Of a stretch of 64,000 nt of DNA, positions 45,618-58,192 are shown piece after piece. Source of the stretch: Beta vulgaris subsp. vulgaris. Lineage: Eukaryota; Streptophyta; Magnoliopsida; Caryophyllales; Amaranthaceae. The notes under the pieces were generated by a model that made no database searches, was not told the origin of the DNA, and worked only from the letters and a program-made list of their open reading frames with translations. Location of the stretch: positions 58,095,058 through 58,159,057 of the forward strand of contig NC_079205.1 of the NCBI RefSeq assembly GCF_026745355.1, written 5' to 3'. Position 1 is the first letter of the stretch; each line of letters begins with the position of its first letter. A program made the translations under genes and the position numbers.

Positions 45618-46450
45618 AAGGTCTGTTCTCCCCAACTTATTTTCAGTTCAGTTATGTTCAGTTCAGCTCCATTCTTTTATACCCATTTTGTTAAATATTA
45701 CTCCATCCGTCCCATAATATAGTTCACATTTCTATTTTGGGTGTCCCAAAATATAGTTCCCATTTTCATATTTAGATCATATTTTTTTTCGTAATTTTTC
45801 AAGAAAAACTGTATCCCGTCACTTATTTGCTTCTTGAACTTTGTTTTTTCCTTTGTTTATTCAATCAAAATGTTACAATTAATGCTGAACTGAACATAAT
45901 TGAACTGTATCCCGTCATATTTAGATCATATTTGTTTTTTCCTTTGTTTATTCAACCCACATTTTTTAACCCATAAACCAATCAAATCGCGGAAAAACGG
46001 TTTATGATGCAATTTTGCGTGGTCCGATCCAATCATTATTTTTATTACTAAATATTATTATATTACTAAATTTAATTATTAAAATAGTAATATTAATTTA
46101 CTTCTTAGATATTATTGTTATTACATAATCATCATCAAGTATTAATATAAATAATATAAAATAATAATTATTAAATATCATTATTATCATTTATTATTAT
46201 TAATTTATGATTATTAATATTATTTATTTATAACTATCATTTAAAAATATCCAAAATATTATTATTATTATTCATTATTAATTATTCATTATTATTACTT
46301 ATAATTATAATTATTATTTAATATTCATATTATTATTGTTTAAATATTATTTATATATTTATTACATTCAATTTAATTCCTTTCAGTTTAATTTAATTCA
46401 GTTCAATTCAATTCAGTTCAGCTGTTTTACGCCGAAGAGAACAAACCCTT
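45618..46450. mobile_element. Tourist-like composite element with an AT-rich core
   Basis: Left end GGTCTGTTCTCCCC followed by CAGTTCAG repeats; right end has CAATTCAGTTCAGCTG then GAGAACAAACCC and TTA. It is the same repeat type as 12318-12561, enlarged by Stowaway-like sequence (45704-45870) and an ATTATTA-rich stretch (46040-46370). Limits approximate. Confidence 0.5.
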
Positions 46451-46871
46451 AGTTTATCTCTCCACCTTTTTAATTTTTCTCTCATACTTTTGCATTTTCT
46501 CCTTGTTCTCCCTCAAAGTGGAGTGTGTAGAATAATTTGAAATGCAAGTAGTATAATTGAAAGATAAATCTTTCCTAATTAGTTAGGATATGTTTTCTAC
46601 CTTGTCCTCGTTCTACCTAAGTTAGATTATAATTGAAATATATATAAATATCTCTTTGGGTTAATAATCATTCAAGCAATAATATTACCAAAGTCCACAT
46701 GCCATCGCTTGCCAATCACCACCCTTCAATAACCGGCTCATTGTCGTGGTACCACGACTCCACGAGTGGGTGAGAATTCAATAAGTAATTGAAATAACAT
46801 TGTTAAAAGAATTCCATGGATGATGATGCGTCTCCCATCACATTTTGATTGTATTCATTGTACTTATATAA

Positions 46872-47878
46872 TTAGTTTTTTGACCAGGTACCCTTGAGGT
46901 TTCGTAATATTCACTAGGTACCCTTGTGTTTTTCAAAATTCACCAAGTACCCATGAGGTTTGGTAATAATTCCTGAAATACCCCTACCGTTAAGTTTCCG
47001 TCAACTTTGTTAGGTTTCCGTCCAAATCATTCATATTAACCCAGATTAACTCTAGTTAACCCTATTAAACTCTAATTAATCCAAATTAACTCTACTTAAT
47101 CCTAAAACCCTAACTAACCCTAACCCCACCAGCCCCCCTCCCTACCCAGCCCCTCCCTCTCCCCCCCCACTCCGCCGCGTAGCCCCCCTCTTTCTCCCCC
47201 TTCGCCGCGCAGTCCCTCCCTCACCCCCTCGCAGCCCCCGAGCTGATTTTCCCTCCATTACCCTACCATGTTGAATTTCGCTCCCCTCTCCCCCACCCCA
47301 TCGAGTTTCGCTTCCCTCCTCGTCGTTGCACGGTATTCAAAAACCAGAAGGTTAAAGAAATTAGACGGGGTGGGGGGGAGAAGATTCGATAGGGGTAGGT
47401 GGAGGGGAGGGGAAATCGGCTCGGTGGCTGCGAGGGGGTGGGGGAGGAGGAGGGAGAGGGGGGAAGGGAGCTGCGCAGCGGAGGGGGAGAGGGAGGGGGG
47501 ATGCGTGGGTTCTACCAGGGAGGGGGAGGGGGGCTGCGTGGGTTCTACCAGGGAGGGGGAGAGGGGCCTGCGTGGCTGATGTAGGGGAGGGGGATTGGCT
47601 GCACGGCGAGTGGGGGGTAGGAGTGGCGTTGCGCGAGGGGTGGAGGTGGGGGCTGCTTGTAGGAGGGTGGGGGAGGGGTGGTGGAAGGGTTAGGGGTTAG
47701 TGTAGGATTAGAAGTTAGGGTTAATTAAGTTTGTTTAGGGTTGTATTTAACCATAAGATGATGGTAAGGTCACTACGTCTAATGATTTTTCACCATATGG
47801 GTACTTGGTGAATTTCGGAAAACGTGAGGGTAACAGGTGAATATTAAGAAACCTCAAGGGTACATGGTGAAAAAACCG
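46872..47878. mobile_element. Fold-back MULE-like element with long inverted ends
   Basis: Inverted terminal repeats of about 85 bp: left from TTAGTTTTTTGACCAGGTAC, right complement from CGGTTTTTTCACCATGTACC, both continuing with GGTACCCTTGAGGTTTC and ending CACCAAGTACCC. Flanking 9-mers CTTATATAA (46863-46871) and CTTATATTA (47879-47887) match at 8 of 9. The interior is GC-rich and strand-asymmetric: C-rich on the left (47120-47260), G-rich on the right (47360-47700). Frames in it are low-complexity and not convincing. Confidence 0.75.
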
Positions 47879-47887
47879 CTTATATTA

Positions 47888-50267
47888 TATTGGAAAAAAA
47901 AATTGTCTGTATGATTTTCCCCCCTTAACATTGATTTCTTGTTGGAAATACGGAAAGTAAATTAGTGGAGAAGGTAAAGAGTCATTGAATACTTGGAAGC
48001 ACAATATGGAAAGTCATTGAAAACAGAAGAGGGTGAATTAATTGTCTGATTGCAGTTAATAATTTTTTTGTTCTTCAAATGTTTTTATTTTTAAATTTTG
48101 GACCCCTTCTTGCTCTGGGCCCTAGGCGGCCGCACTTTTAAACTACCCTCAAGTTTGGGCCTGCCCGTCGGGGCCCCGCATGATGGGCTATTAGTTCAGT
48201 GAGACTTGTGCGAGTTAATGAACAAGCTCCAAAGTCAGAGCTTTAAGATCAACATTTAATTTTCTTCAATTAATCCTCAAATATCAAGAATATTTTATTC
48301 ACAAGGGCTATATATATAATATGTAAAAGAAAATGGATTTCTGGGTCGAGTTTGGATCGATCTTAATCTACCAAACTCATACCCAAATACGATCCATACT
48401 CAATAAGTCTCAAAATTTATAACCTTACCCCTTAAACAAATGGTCAGGTCCAACCGGGTCTGGGTCAAAGTCCTGGATCCATGTCTATCCTTAATTTGAA
48501 CCTTCGTCCGTATCTTTCACTCAAAGTTGAGATTTTCTCCGCTGTCGTTGTATGGTATTTCTTGATATTTGATGATCTATTTTTGGTGTTTGAATTAAGG
48601 TGACTACTTGTTTGGTTGGGTGAGAAGCTAGAGATGTTCGACCGTAAAATTGACTTTGATGCCTGTTCAAATTATAAACCGCGTTTCATGGTTTGGGATT
48701 TGTTCTATTGCTAATTTTTTATACCCTATGCCACAAGAAATATATACTATCTCCATTTTTACACTTCGCTTTAGAGGATGGATAACCAATGCAAGGTACA
48801 AAAGTGCGGCAAATGCTCTAATCATTTAAATAAAAAAATTAGAGCATCCACCACCATGACATAAAAATTCGTTAATGGGGTAAAAACAAAATTCATACCC
48901 ATCATGAACATGTTGCAAAATATATTTGATCATAGCAAACTAAAGGAATTGGTCACATGGTAAACAAAAAGTATATGTAATGAGAAAAGTGCACCCACCA
49001 AGTGGTGGAAAAATTTGTAACAAAATGTATTTGCCATACTAAAATGACTATATTCAAAAAAAAAAATCACAAAAACTTAAAAATACGAATGGTTATAACT
49101 TTTTGAGATCTAAAAAGACATATCTATTTTGCCACATTTTGACTTTTAAAAAAAAATTGATTTTGAAGTAAAAACTGATGAACCTAATTTTATGTTATGA
49201 GTGGGGATGATTTTGTAAATTTGGTGATGAGCGGCGGTATTTTTTAGAATTTTGCTAATTAGAGAAAAAGTTGTAGAGAGAGGGAGTGAATATTTTTTTT
49301 TTCTAATGACATAGATGCTTTTATGCTACTTTCTTAAATAATACTTCATCCGTTTAGAAATAGTTGTACCATTTCTATTTTCACGCATGTCGATGTATGA
49401 TTTCAATCATTAATATCTTTAATTATCGATAAGTAAAAATTATAAAAAGTTTATTTAAAAAAAAATTTACATCGACACAAATCTAACAACATCCCACATG
49501 ACTCGAGCATTACTATTTATCCCGTATTTACTAAAAATCGCCCGTATTCTCTTTCAAGATTTCCCTAAACCACCCCTATGTATACTCGCTCACTCTCCTG
49601 CTCTCACTCTCATTCTCACTTTCTCTCACCTCACCCCAACCACCACCCCGACCACCGTAGCAAACACCACCAACGAAACCACCACTACATCAGCGACCAT
49701 CACCACCACCGCATCAACCACCACGACAGAGGCAACATCAACACTCATCGTGAGACCCACCCCACCGCCACCATCACAATACGCCGAAAAAAGCATGAGT
49801 TTTTGTTATTTTTCGCCGAAGAAGCCACCAGGCCCACCACTCCCGTTGTTAGTACGTAACATGTCGGAAAAATTTGCTTGGTTTCCTCCACCAATTTTTT
49901 TTTCGTTTCCTCCACCAAAGAAACGAACTGTTTTAGTAAATACATACGATTTTTAATAAAAATACGAATGATAAATAGCGATTGGAAAAAAAATGGTGCA
50001 ACTTTTGCAAAAGTGATGAATATAAAAAAGAGATTTTGCTACCTCATCAAAAATAAACAGAGAATACAGCTTGTATTCTGCTTGAGTAGTAAAAAAGAAA
50101 CTAATTTGAAAACTCGTTTATCCAAACTTCCAAAGTAAAATTATGCAAACGAAAATTATCGTGTGATTTGGCTTGTGAAATTTCTAAAGTTTCCATAAAA
50201 CAATCTCCAAAAACTTCGCAATTCGACTTTCTATATATCTTATACAATCAGTGATTTTAGAAAAAAA
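47888..50267. other. Intergenic repeats, no gene
   Basis: Contains GC-rich repeat debris (48110-48185), a GGGTCxGG-rich stretch (48340-48490) and half of a MITE-like sequence (about 49346-49500). The frame at 49498-49956 is an ACC/CAC-rich low-complexity run. Confidence 0.5.
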
Positions 50268-52145
50268 ATGAGGAGTAAAGTTGCTTCAATCACCAACATT
50301 GTTACTCAAAATTCGTCATCTGCTTACTTCAATGGTCGCGGTAATCTTCTTCATCTCTCTCCTCCATTCCTTTTTCCTTTGTCTCGTTTTCAATTTCTAT
50401 ACTTTCGATTTCGAGATTATTATAGTTATTGCGCAAAAGAGTATTCTGAAGTTGATGACCGTCAATTGTTCCTAGAATCTGTGAGACAGGAATGCAAATT
50501 AGGGTTTTGCAACATTAGTCGTCCCCTTTCTATGTTTGATGCTATGATATCTTTGAGTCCTCTTCCTTGTATAATTGATTTCAATCAGCTTTTAAGTGCA
50601 ATGTGTAAAATTAAACCCCAACCCCCTTTCTCCACTGTTATTTCTCTCTTTAGGCAGCTTCAGCTGTCCGGCATCTCACCTGATCTTTATTCCCTCAACA
50701 TCTGTGCCAATTGTTACTGCCGCTCTGGTCGTGTTGATTTCGGGTTTTCTGTTCTCGCCAAGCTGTTTAAGATGGGACATCAACCTGATATTGTCACTTT
50801 CAATACCTTAATTAATGGGCTTCTTTATTCTGATCTACTGGACGAAGCTGTTCAATTGCTCGATAAGACCATCAAGCTTGGCTTCCGACCTGACATCTTC
50901 ACCTACGGGACTATGTTTAAAGGTCTCTGCAAACGAGGAAACAATGTTGGTGCTCTTAAGTTGCTTCGCACTATGGAATCCCATGGCCATTACCTGCCTG
51001 ATGTTGTCATATATACTACCATCATTGACAGTCTCTGCAAAGACCAGGCTGTACCTCAAGCTGTCCAACTCTTTGAGGAGATGAAAACCAAGCGCATTTC
51101 TCCAAATGTATTCACTTATAATACGTTAATTCGTGGTATGTGCACTGTGGGGAAGTGGAAAGATGCTCAAGATATGTTGACTCAGATGTTGGACAACAAC
51201 ATAGCGGCTGATGTGGAGATCTACAACATGTTGATTGACATGTATTGTAAGGAAGGGATGGTTGCTGAAGCAAGGGCTATATTTGATTCCATGATTGACA
51301 CTGGTGAGGTTCCAAATATCATCACTTACAGTGCTTTAATAGATGGATATTGCTTATGTGGTGAGATGGAAGAGGCTGAAAAGGTAATGGATTTGATGGT
51401 AAAACATGACTGCAAACCTGATGTGGTTACTCTTAACAGCTTAATGAATGGATATTCAAAGGCTAAAAAGGCTGACAAAGCTCTGCATCTTTTCCAAGAA
51501 ATGCCACATAAAGGACTAACCCCAGACGTTATCTCCTATTGCACCCTAATTGATGCTCTGTGCAAGGACAATCAAGTACATTTTGCACGCAAGCTCTTTA
51601 AAGATATGGAATCTCATGGCTTAAAACCAGATGTAGTCACTTATAATTCGTTGATTCATGGTCTATGTCAAAATGCACTGATTGACGAGGCATTACACAT
51701 GTTTAATCACATGAAGAGCAGTGGTGTGCTACCCGATACTTTCACGTACACTATCTTTATTGATGGCTTGTGTGAAGCTGGCCGACTTGAAGAGGCTGTG
51801 AATATCTTCTCCTTTCTTGTAGCTAAGGAGTTACCCTTAAATGTGCATACGTACAATGTAATGATCAAAGGATTTTGTAAGAAAGGGCTACTAACTGATG
51901 CTAACGAGCTAGTAAAGAAAATGGAAGATGATGGATGTCCTCCAGATGGGTGCACCTACAATACAATTATCAGGGGATTCCTTCATGGTCATGATGTGAA
52001 GAAGGCGTTGGAGCTTGTCAGCATTATGACCAGCAAAGGTTTTGCAGCTGACACTCAGACTACTTCGTTTTTCTTTTACTTACTCAATGATCCTAGAATT
52101 AGCGAAGAAAACAAGACCTTGCTTCAAAAATTCTTCGAATTATGA
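50268..52145 (+). CDS. PPR3: restorer-of-fertility-like (RFL) P-class PPR protein, intact
   Basis: 625 aa, single exon, about 14 PPR motifs. The first ~60 residues (MRSKVASITNIVTQNSSSAY...) differ entirely from PPR1, PPR2 and PPR4, although homology resumes at VDDRQLFLESVRQECKLGF; the promoter is also different. The leader still looks mitochondrial (basic, Ser-rich, few acids). Residue 5/35 pairs: ND, ND, ND, GD, TN, ND, NN, SD, ND, CD, ND, TN, ND, ND, more uniform than its paralogues and, by the known code, richer in U/C-preferring ND pairs. The middle matches PPR2 almost exactly; the C-terminus and 3' flank match PPR1. No defect seen. Confidence 0.93.
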   Translation: MRSKVASITNIVTQNSSSAYFNGRGNLLHLSPPFLFPLSRFQFLYFRFRDYYSYCAKEYSEVDDRQLFLESVRQECKLGFCNISRPLSMFDAMISLSPLPCIIDFNQLLSAMCKIKPQPPFSTVISLFRQLQLSGISPDLYSLNICANCYCRSGRVDFGFSVLAKLFKMGHQPDIVTFNTLINGLLYSDLLDEAVQLLDKTIKLGFRPDIFTYGTMFKGLCKRGNNVGALKLLRTMESHGHYLPDVVIYTTIIDSLCKDQAVPQAVQLFEEMKTKRISPNVFTYNTLIRGMCTVGKWKDAQDMLTQMLDNNIAADVEIYNMLIDMYCKEGMVAEARAIFDSMIDTGEVPNIITYSALIDGYCLCGEMEEAEKVMDLMVKHDCKPDVVTLNSLMNGYSKAKKADKALHLFQEMPHKGLTPDVISYCTLIDALCKDNQVHFARKLFKDMESHGLKPDVVTYNSLIHGLCQNALIDEALHMFNHMKSSGVLPDTFTYTIFIDGLCEAGRLEEAVNIFSFLVAKELPLNVHTYNVMIKGFCKKGLLTDANELVKKMEDDGCPPDGCTYNTIIRGFLHGHDVKKALELVSIMTSKGFAADTQTTSFFFYLLNDPRISEENKTLLQKFFEL

Positions 52146-54051
52146 GTAAGTACTTTGTAGATGCAGAAGTTAATATATTTAGTCTTACCTATCATCTATC
52201 ATTATCATTTTACTGAGTGAAGTCTGTTTATGAAGGCAGAGATCTTCATCTTGATGCCTTGAATTCCTTCCCTATGCTTGCCTCTCTTGAAATGCACAAT
52301 TTATATACTTCCTAAATTTATAGGCATGTAAAAGTGAAATGGTTTCAATTTTACGAGCACACATGATTGTGAAGCTTTTGTACTAGGAGTCAAATCCAAC
52401 TTTTATAGCTAGTGAGTGTTGATGTACCTTGGTAGAGTATATAACTGCATTTTTTTCTACACCAGGTTCCAAATTTATGTACGAGAATAATCTCAGATTA
52501 TATGCTATATTCTTGATTGCTTTTCTTCAATCTGCGCGTCATAACAAGGAGGCAAGGTGTTTGATTATTTTGTAATGGTGTGCCGTAGGATAGTCTGGTT
52601 CGTGGATTGGGATAAGATAAGATCGACATATGTGAAAATGAAAACAGTAGTCCTCTACTTCTCTATGCTATGATTTTTTTTTTATTGAGCCGGGTATACT
52701 GATATAACTTTTATTAAACTTGAATTGATCAACACCATAAACTTATTTTTCTTGATTTGAATATTTTGCGTTGAATTTGGGTTTGATATTATGTTTTTGG
52801 ATCTTCTATTCTCCTATCAAATTTTCAGTTCTTGAAACCTTCATTTATTTATGAAATTTAATTTGTGGTGATTCTCTATTGTTTAGTACTAAAAGATTGT
52901 TATGTCTAATAATTGTTCAATTTATATTTTATTTTAGTGACCTATAATATGTTTGTGATACAAGAATGTTCAAGTGCATGCCTGCACGGACCTATGATCC
53001 CTCTTATATTGGCAATTACTCTTTTTTCAGATTGGTTCTAGCTGGCAATGCCTTTGTGTATCTTACTCTGTCTTTTGTAGTTCAACTCACTTTGGCTCGA
53101 TTGTTCTGTAGGTCGTTTTGTGTGAAGTCTTTCAGATTTTTATGATGTGAAGAAAGTTGAGGGTAAATTTCCGCTTTTATTCTGCTTGAACTTGTTTGGT
53201 TAATCTGTGCTTTCAAAAGCGCCCACTCATATATAATCAGCAGACATGGTTTTGCATGTTGACCGGTGTGCAAACGCTTCTGTGTTATCTGCATTTGTAT
53301 GTAGTTACTTTTATCTGACAAAATCTGCTCTATTGATTTTGTTTCTTTACTTGTATTCTTGAGAGGAATTTTAGGCGTATTCATTGGCTGGTTGTTTTGT
53401 TAAGAATTTGTACAATGGCTATCGTTCTTGATTGTAGTTGGGGTTTTGCTAAGTTGTGGCGTGATTTACATGCCACCCCCTTTTCATTCCATTTGTGGGA
53501 ATTTGATGATCTATTAGTCGTTTAGCGTATAAAGGAGGACATTAAAACCTTGATATAGTTTGTTTAGAAGCCAAAACAACATTAATCAGAAACACCAAAG
53601 TATTTGATGGAAATTTATATTCAATGGTTTGCTGCAGCTAATTGTCTACACAAAGGAACTAAATGCTATCATGTTTATCTATCCTCCATTAGTAGGTACC
53701 TAGAATCCTTTTTTGCGAATGTGGATGTTTCTGTTACAATATGAAAATTGGAGTGTTATGTCATGGAAGAGGCCCCTTTCTTATCCCATACATCGAAGTG
53801 TTTTTTGAGTCCTAGGATGAGACTTGTTGTTCTGAACTTTCAGATACGAGCAATTTATATGATAGATGAAATTCTCGGTAAATGGTTTGTGATTGTATTT
53901 TATGCAATCTCGCTGTATAGGCATGTGAGAGATCAAAGATGCACTTGAAACTCTTATATTATCTAGTATTTCCACATTTCCAACAGAAATCTAGCTTCAT
54001 ATTCAGTAGGATTAGAAGACAAAACTCTGCAGATTAGGAAGAAAAACATAC
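52146..54051. other. 3' flank of PPR3 and intergenic DNA
   Basis: 52146-52790 duplicates the PPR1 3' flank. 52791-54051 shows no recognisable gene or element; open frames there are short and lack family signatures. Confidence 0.55.
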
Positions 54052-54875
54052 AGCTTCTATTTGAAAAAGGCTATCAAGAATTAAACCTTGTGATCCAGAA
54101 ATAAGCTCAAAGGCATTCATTGTGGCAGGCTTCTCCTATTGTTCGGTAACAAGAGTTTCCTGATGAATACAAATAAGAAAACTACTCAAAATACAATAAA
54201 ACTGCCTCCGGACAATAATAATGTCACTTTGGTACTTTAGGCTGTCAATCTCAAAAGAAAATATTAGTCTGCTTGATGCTTATTGTACATCTTTCCCTAA
54301 CATAATGGTTATGATATATAGTTGCTCTACCTAGGAACAATAGTCATTCTTACTATGTCATGATGTCTGAAACCAGGAATAGCGGTTTCCTATTAGATAA
54401 CTCTGCATTCTCTTAACCTGACTTTAGCTAATTGATTATATCTAGAACCTATTTTAACTTATTGGATCCTATATGAACTTCATTTACTTTGAAACTTTTC
54501 TATAAGGTGAAGAAAAGTGACAGTGAATTTCTTTATTAAAACCCAGAACAATATCTCACCTCTGAGCTGTTTAAAGCAGCATCCATGACATCTAGATTCA
54601 CATCCCCTTCCTCAGCAAAACTTGGTGGATAATAATCCTTTTTGAACCATTCATCTTGCAAGACTTCTACTATTGTGACTCTCTATAAAATAGGTACTGT
54701 TCTCATAAAAAAGAACCAAGAATGACAATATGATGGGGATGAAAAGCAAAGGAAGCACAAGAACCATATATTAAACAAAACTTACATTAAGTGGATTAGG
54801 ATCAAGAATTCGTTTAATCAACTTGTTAGCACCAGATGAGAGCCAACAAGGAGATGCAATGGTAGCATTTTGGAT
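54052..54875 (-). pseudogene. CIPK (CBL-interacting protein kinase) exon remnants
   Basis: Three exon-like blocks on the - strand with matching GT-AG borders and phase 0: 54786-54875 (30 codons, WLSSGANKLIKRILDPNP, end of kinase C-lobe), 54560-54682 (41 codons, VLQDEWFKKDYYPPSF then DVNLDVMDAA), and 54052-54159 (36 codons, EKPATMNAFELIS, the NAF/FISL motif that binds CBL calcium sensors). The third block has an in-frame TAG just before EKPAT. Upstream kinase exons and the C-terminal regulatory exons were not found. CIPKs act in calcium-dependent ion-transport signalling; this is a dead fragment. Confidence 0.85.
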
Positions 54876-57039
54876 CTGCAGAAGAAAAGCAATTGGTTAT
54901 TTGTCAATAGAAGTGTATAGGGATGGGCTATTTGGTGAATCTAATTATCAATCATTATTCTCTATTTACATTAGTGGTTCCTCTTTCCTTGTGAAATTCT
55001 TGCTTGAATTGTGCTTTCCCGTTTCAGGTTGTTTGAATTTAACTTTTCATTCTGGTATCACGTTTGCTCAGGTTGCTTATATTGTGCTTATTGCCATAGT
55101 TGCTTAAGTTGTTTAATGTATGATGTGAAATTAATTTTAATGGTTATTTTGTGCTCTAGATTTTATCTCCAATTCAAATATTCAACTTCCAATTTAATTG
55201 TGGTGTGAAGTGGATTGAGATAATAGAGAATAAGTCAATGAGCACTCCTGACCAATGTAAATCGATAAGTTTCTGTGTTTACCCTAATATACAAAATCTT
55301 TTCCACTGTATGCACTTAGCTTGGTAAATGAAAACTTGAGGCTGAGAATTGAGAATAACTTATGATGGTTGTCTCTCAAAAGGTGTTCTCTAAATGGTTG
55401 TTAGTCTTCTTTGATACTTGTCCTGTTGATCACGTAATTGTAATTCATCAGGAGTGTAGTAATTTTATCCCTCTACCAAGTACCACTCGCTTTATCATCT
55501 AGTGCTCTGTCTAATTTTCCTTTTTGTGCTGTCGTTCTTTTCTGTTTATATACTTCCCTCTCATTTACTCAAATTCTTAAAACCATTTTTGTTGTACGCA
55601 TGTAGTAGGTGGTGCACCTGTCCCCCGTCAATCGCCACGGTATATTGGTAATAAGAAAACAGGTGGTACTGCTCGCTTGTTATCCTGCTCTTTTGGAGCT
55701 ATAGAAATCTTCACAGGTTTTTTTTTTCTTTGTAGTTGTTTAAATTCAATTCAGTCTTGAAAATCCCAAATTTCTTTGCTAATAGTTTTATTTTCTTTTA
55801 GATATATGTATATATATATATGTACATATATATATATATATATAATGTGTGTGTGTGTGTGATGTTGTTGACTAATAGTTTAGAAAAAGGAAATGAAGTA
55901 TGAATTTGAAATGATTTTAACATTGAGCATCATTCATTTTGCTTGAGATTTAGGAGAACTTGCAACTTGGAGGTTATTCCATGACAAATTAGAATAATAT
56001 AAGCTTCCTGGACATTTAGATAGTTTGATAAACGGTTGTTTAGGGGAGTTTGTAGGAAAAGGTAGAATCCTTTCTATGGGTTTAACTTTTTATTTTTATT
56101 TTATGCTTTGTGGTTCCCTCTTGTGTCTTTAGAGTTGCTATGTGAACACCTTGTTAACATGCTCTTATACTAATGAGGCACAAGAGTTAGATGTAGTAGG
56201 AAGTGGCTGGAAGTGTAAGGTTGTTGTGGTACACATATCTTTCTCTACATACTTTGTGAGTTCTACATATGTATTTTTTTTTAAGAGATGAATTATATCA
56301 TAGAAATAGAAGAAGTTCTCTATTTATCTTTCTTGAATTTCTGTCTTTTTAGGCAGACATAGAGCAAGGTAGTATTGGAAGAGGAAGAGAGAAGCAGCCA
56401 AGAGGAAGAGAGCACCAGTGGGCGCAGTGGCAACACAAAAATGGGTTTTCATCCAATACAATGGTGATTTTACATCATAATCTCCCTCATCTATATAAAT
56501 CATGGCCTCAAAAAATATTACATGTGTTTTTTTTTTTTGTTTTAATTCTATTACTTCTATTACTTGCTACAATCTTTCTGTTGTCATTTGCTACTTTTGG
56601 ATTGATGTTGATATTGTTTATCTTTAATGGGTTTTGTGTAAATTCATTGTTTTTAATTCACAATGACCTGTTGTGAACATCTAGATGTATCTTTCTTCTT
56701 TCTATTTTGGTAGGGAGGGGGTTATCTTGATGCGGAATCAATAATTTTGGTAGGTGATCAATGATTTTGAGTTTTTTACACCTCAACCCAGAACATTTTT
56801 ACTGGGAAGGCTCATAGGCCTGTGACAAGGGAAAATATACTTCTAGATACTTGTGAATTACAATATCTGCTCTAATGAGGTGAAGGAAATTGCCTTCCTG
56901 AAAAAAAATATTCCAAGGTCAAATCATTGGTGATTGCCCTAGGCTAATTCTTGAGCAGGATTCTACACTATATATCCATTTGCGATAGTTGTTTCTTTGT
57001 GTTAGCTTACAAATAACATGTGAACTTCGGCCCCTGCAG
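54876..57039. other. Intergenic DNA between CIPK and SYT remnants
   Basis: No convincing gene. A coding-like stretch at 55612-55718 (open, VGGAPVPRQSPRYIGNKKT) followed by a GT could be another exon remnant of unknown origin. Confidence 0.4.
55800..55862. repeat. TA/TG microsatellite
   Basis: Alternating TATATA broken by GTACAT, then a (TG)n run. Confidence 0.9.
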
Positions 57040-58192
57040 CCACATATCGGCTTTGGATTAAGATTGTTAGGCGCAGATGCGATGTTGATTCCAGGTCTGT
57101 ATAGATTTGTTCAGGTTTGTTATTGACCTTTCAGCCTCTTTTTTTTACACCTACCTTTATCCATCTCATTCTGCTATGGATTAAGTAATTGTTTTCTCCT
57201 TTAATCGCTTGCGAGTTTGGGAAATGATCAAATGCGCACTGTTCTACCAGGCTAATCAAACATTATAGACTTAGCATGACTGGTATGTCCTTGAAGAAAG
57301 GGCAGTTTGAGCATAAGAAGACGTGCTTTGTTGGGTGTTAGTATGCAAACCAGACAAAACTAGTTATATTGTAATTTGAGCATAAGAACACGTTCTTTGT
57401 TGGCCTAGACTTATGGTAGTGATTCAAGACCTTATTTCTTCCCCTCCTGATTCTAATTAAGATTCAGTGCTTCCGTAATTCCAGAGACATTGTACCATTG
57501 AAATGGCATAATGCCAATTCAATGAACTTCTAGAACTTTGGTGTCTCTACTCTCTATCGGTTTCCACTTACAAGTTACAACTTCATGCTACTGGAAGCAC
57601 ATTTAATTGTCGTTTTTATTTTCACAATGCATTGTTAGGTAGAAAATCAATGTCCTTGTGCTCAATGTCACTTAAATTGGAAAGAATGATTCTTCTCCTT
57701 ATGCTACTTATTTCTATTCCTTTGTTATCCAAATAATCCTATAATAATATCACGATAGTTTTTCTTTTACCTTTCTATTTTAACCTCTGTATGTATTGCA
57801 TGCAGGAATCAGTTAAAGGTTAACAAACATGTACTTATGACTTAAGAAGCGGATCCTGGGAAGTAAGTGACTTGGTCTCTTTACAAGTGTTTTTTTTTTC
57901 TGTATCTTAAATCTTAATACAACTAGATGATTGTGAAGTTCTCATCCATAACTTTAGTATAAATAAACCTGTGTCTGTGTGCTCCAACTTTGATAGGGCT
58001 AGGAAGAAACCTGTTGGGATTTTACATGTCAAGGTTGTGAAAGCGATGAATCGATAAACGAAGGATTTTCTTGGAGCTGCCGACCCATATGTCAAGATGA
58101 AACTTACAGAGGACAAGCTTTCTTCGAAGAAAACTACTGTCATATTTGAAAATCTAAATCAGGAATGGAATCAAGAATTCACTTTGTCAAAA
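57040..58192 (+). pseudogene. Synaptotagmin (plant SYT-like) exon remnants
   Basis: 57040-57114 reads PHIGFGLRLLGADAM then LIPGLYRFVQ, the end of an SMP-domain segment in plant SYTs. 57806-57862 resembles the following exon but is broken: NMYL is followed by a TGA where W is expected, and there is a frameshift. 57997-58192 gives the start of a C2 domain, KKPVGILHVKVVKAM, then an in-frame TAA at about 58057, then KDFLGAADPYVKMKL and KKTTVIFENLNQEWNQEF. SYTs tether ER to plasma membrane; this piece cannot. Homology stops at about 58200, where PPR-flank sequence begins. Confidence 0.85.

Noticed and set aside
47268..47579. 103-aa Gly/Arg-rich frame
   Set aside because: Low-complexity G-run translation inside a fold-back element; neighbouring frames look the same.
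49498..49956. 152-aa Thr-rich frame
   Set aside because: Comes from an ACC/CAC simple repeat, with no leader, no homologue recognised and another frame equally open.
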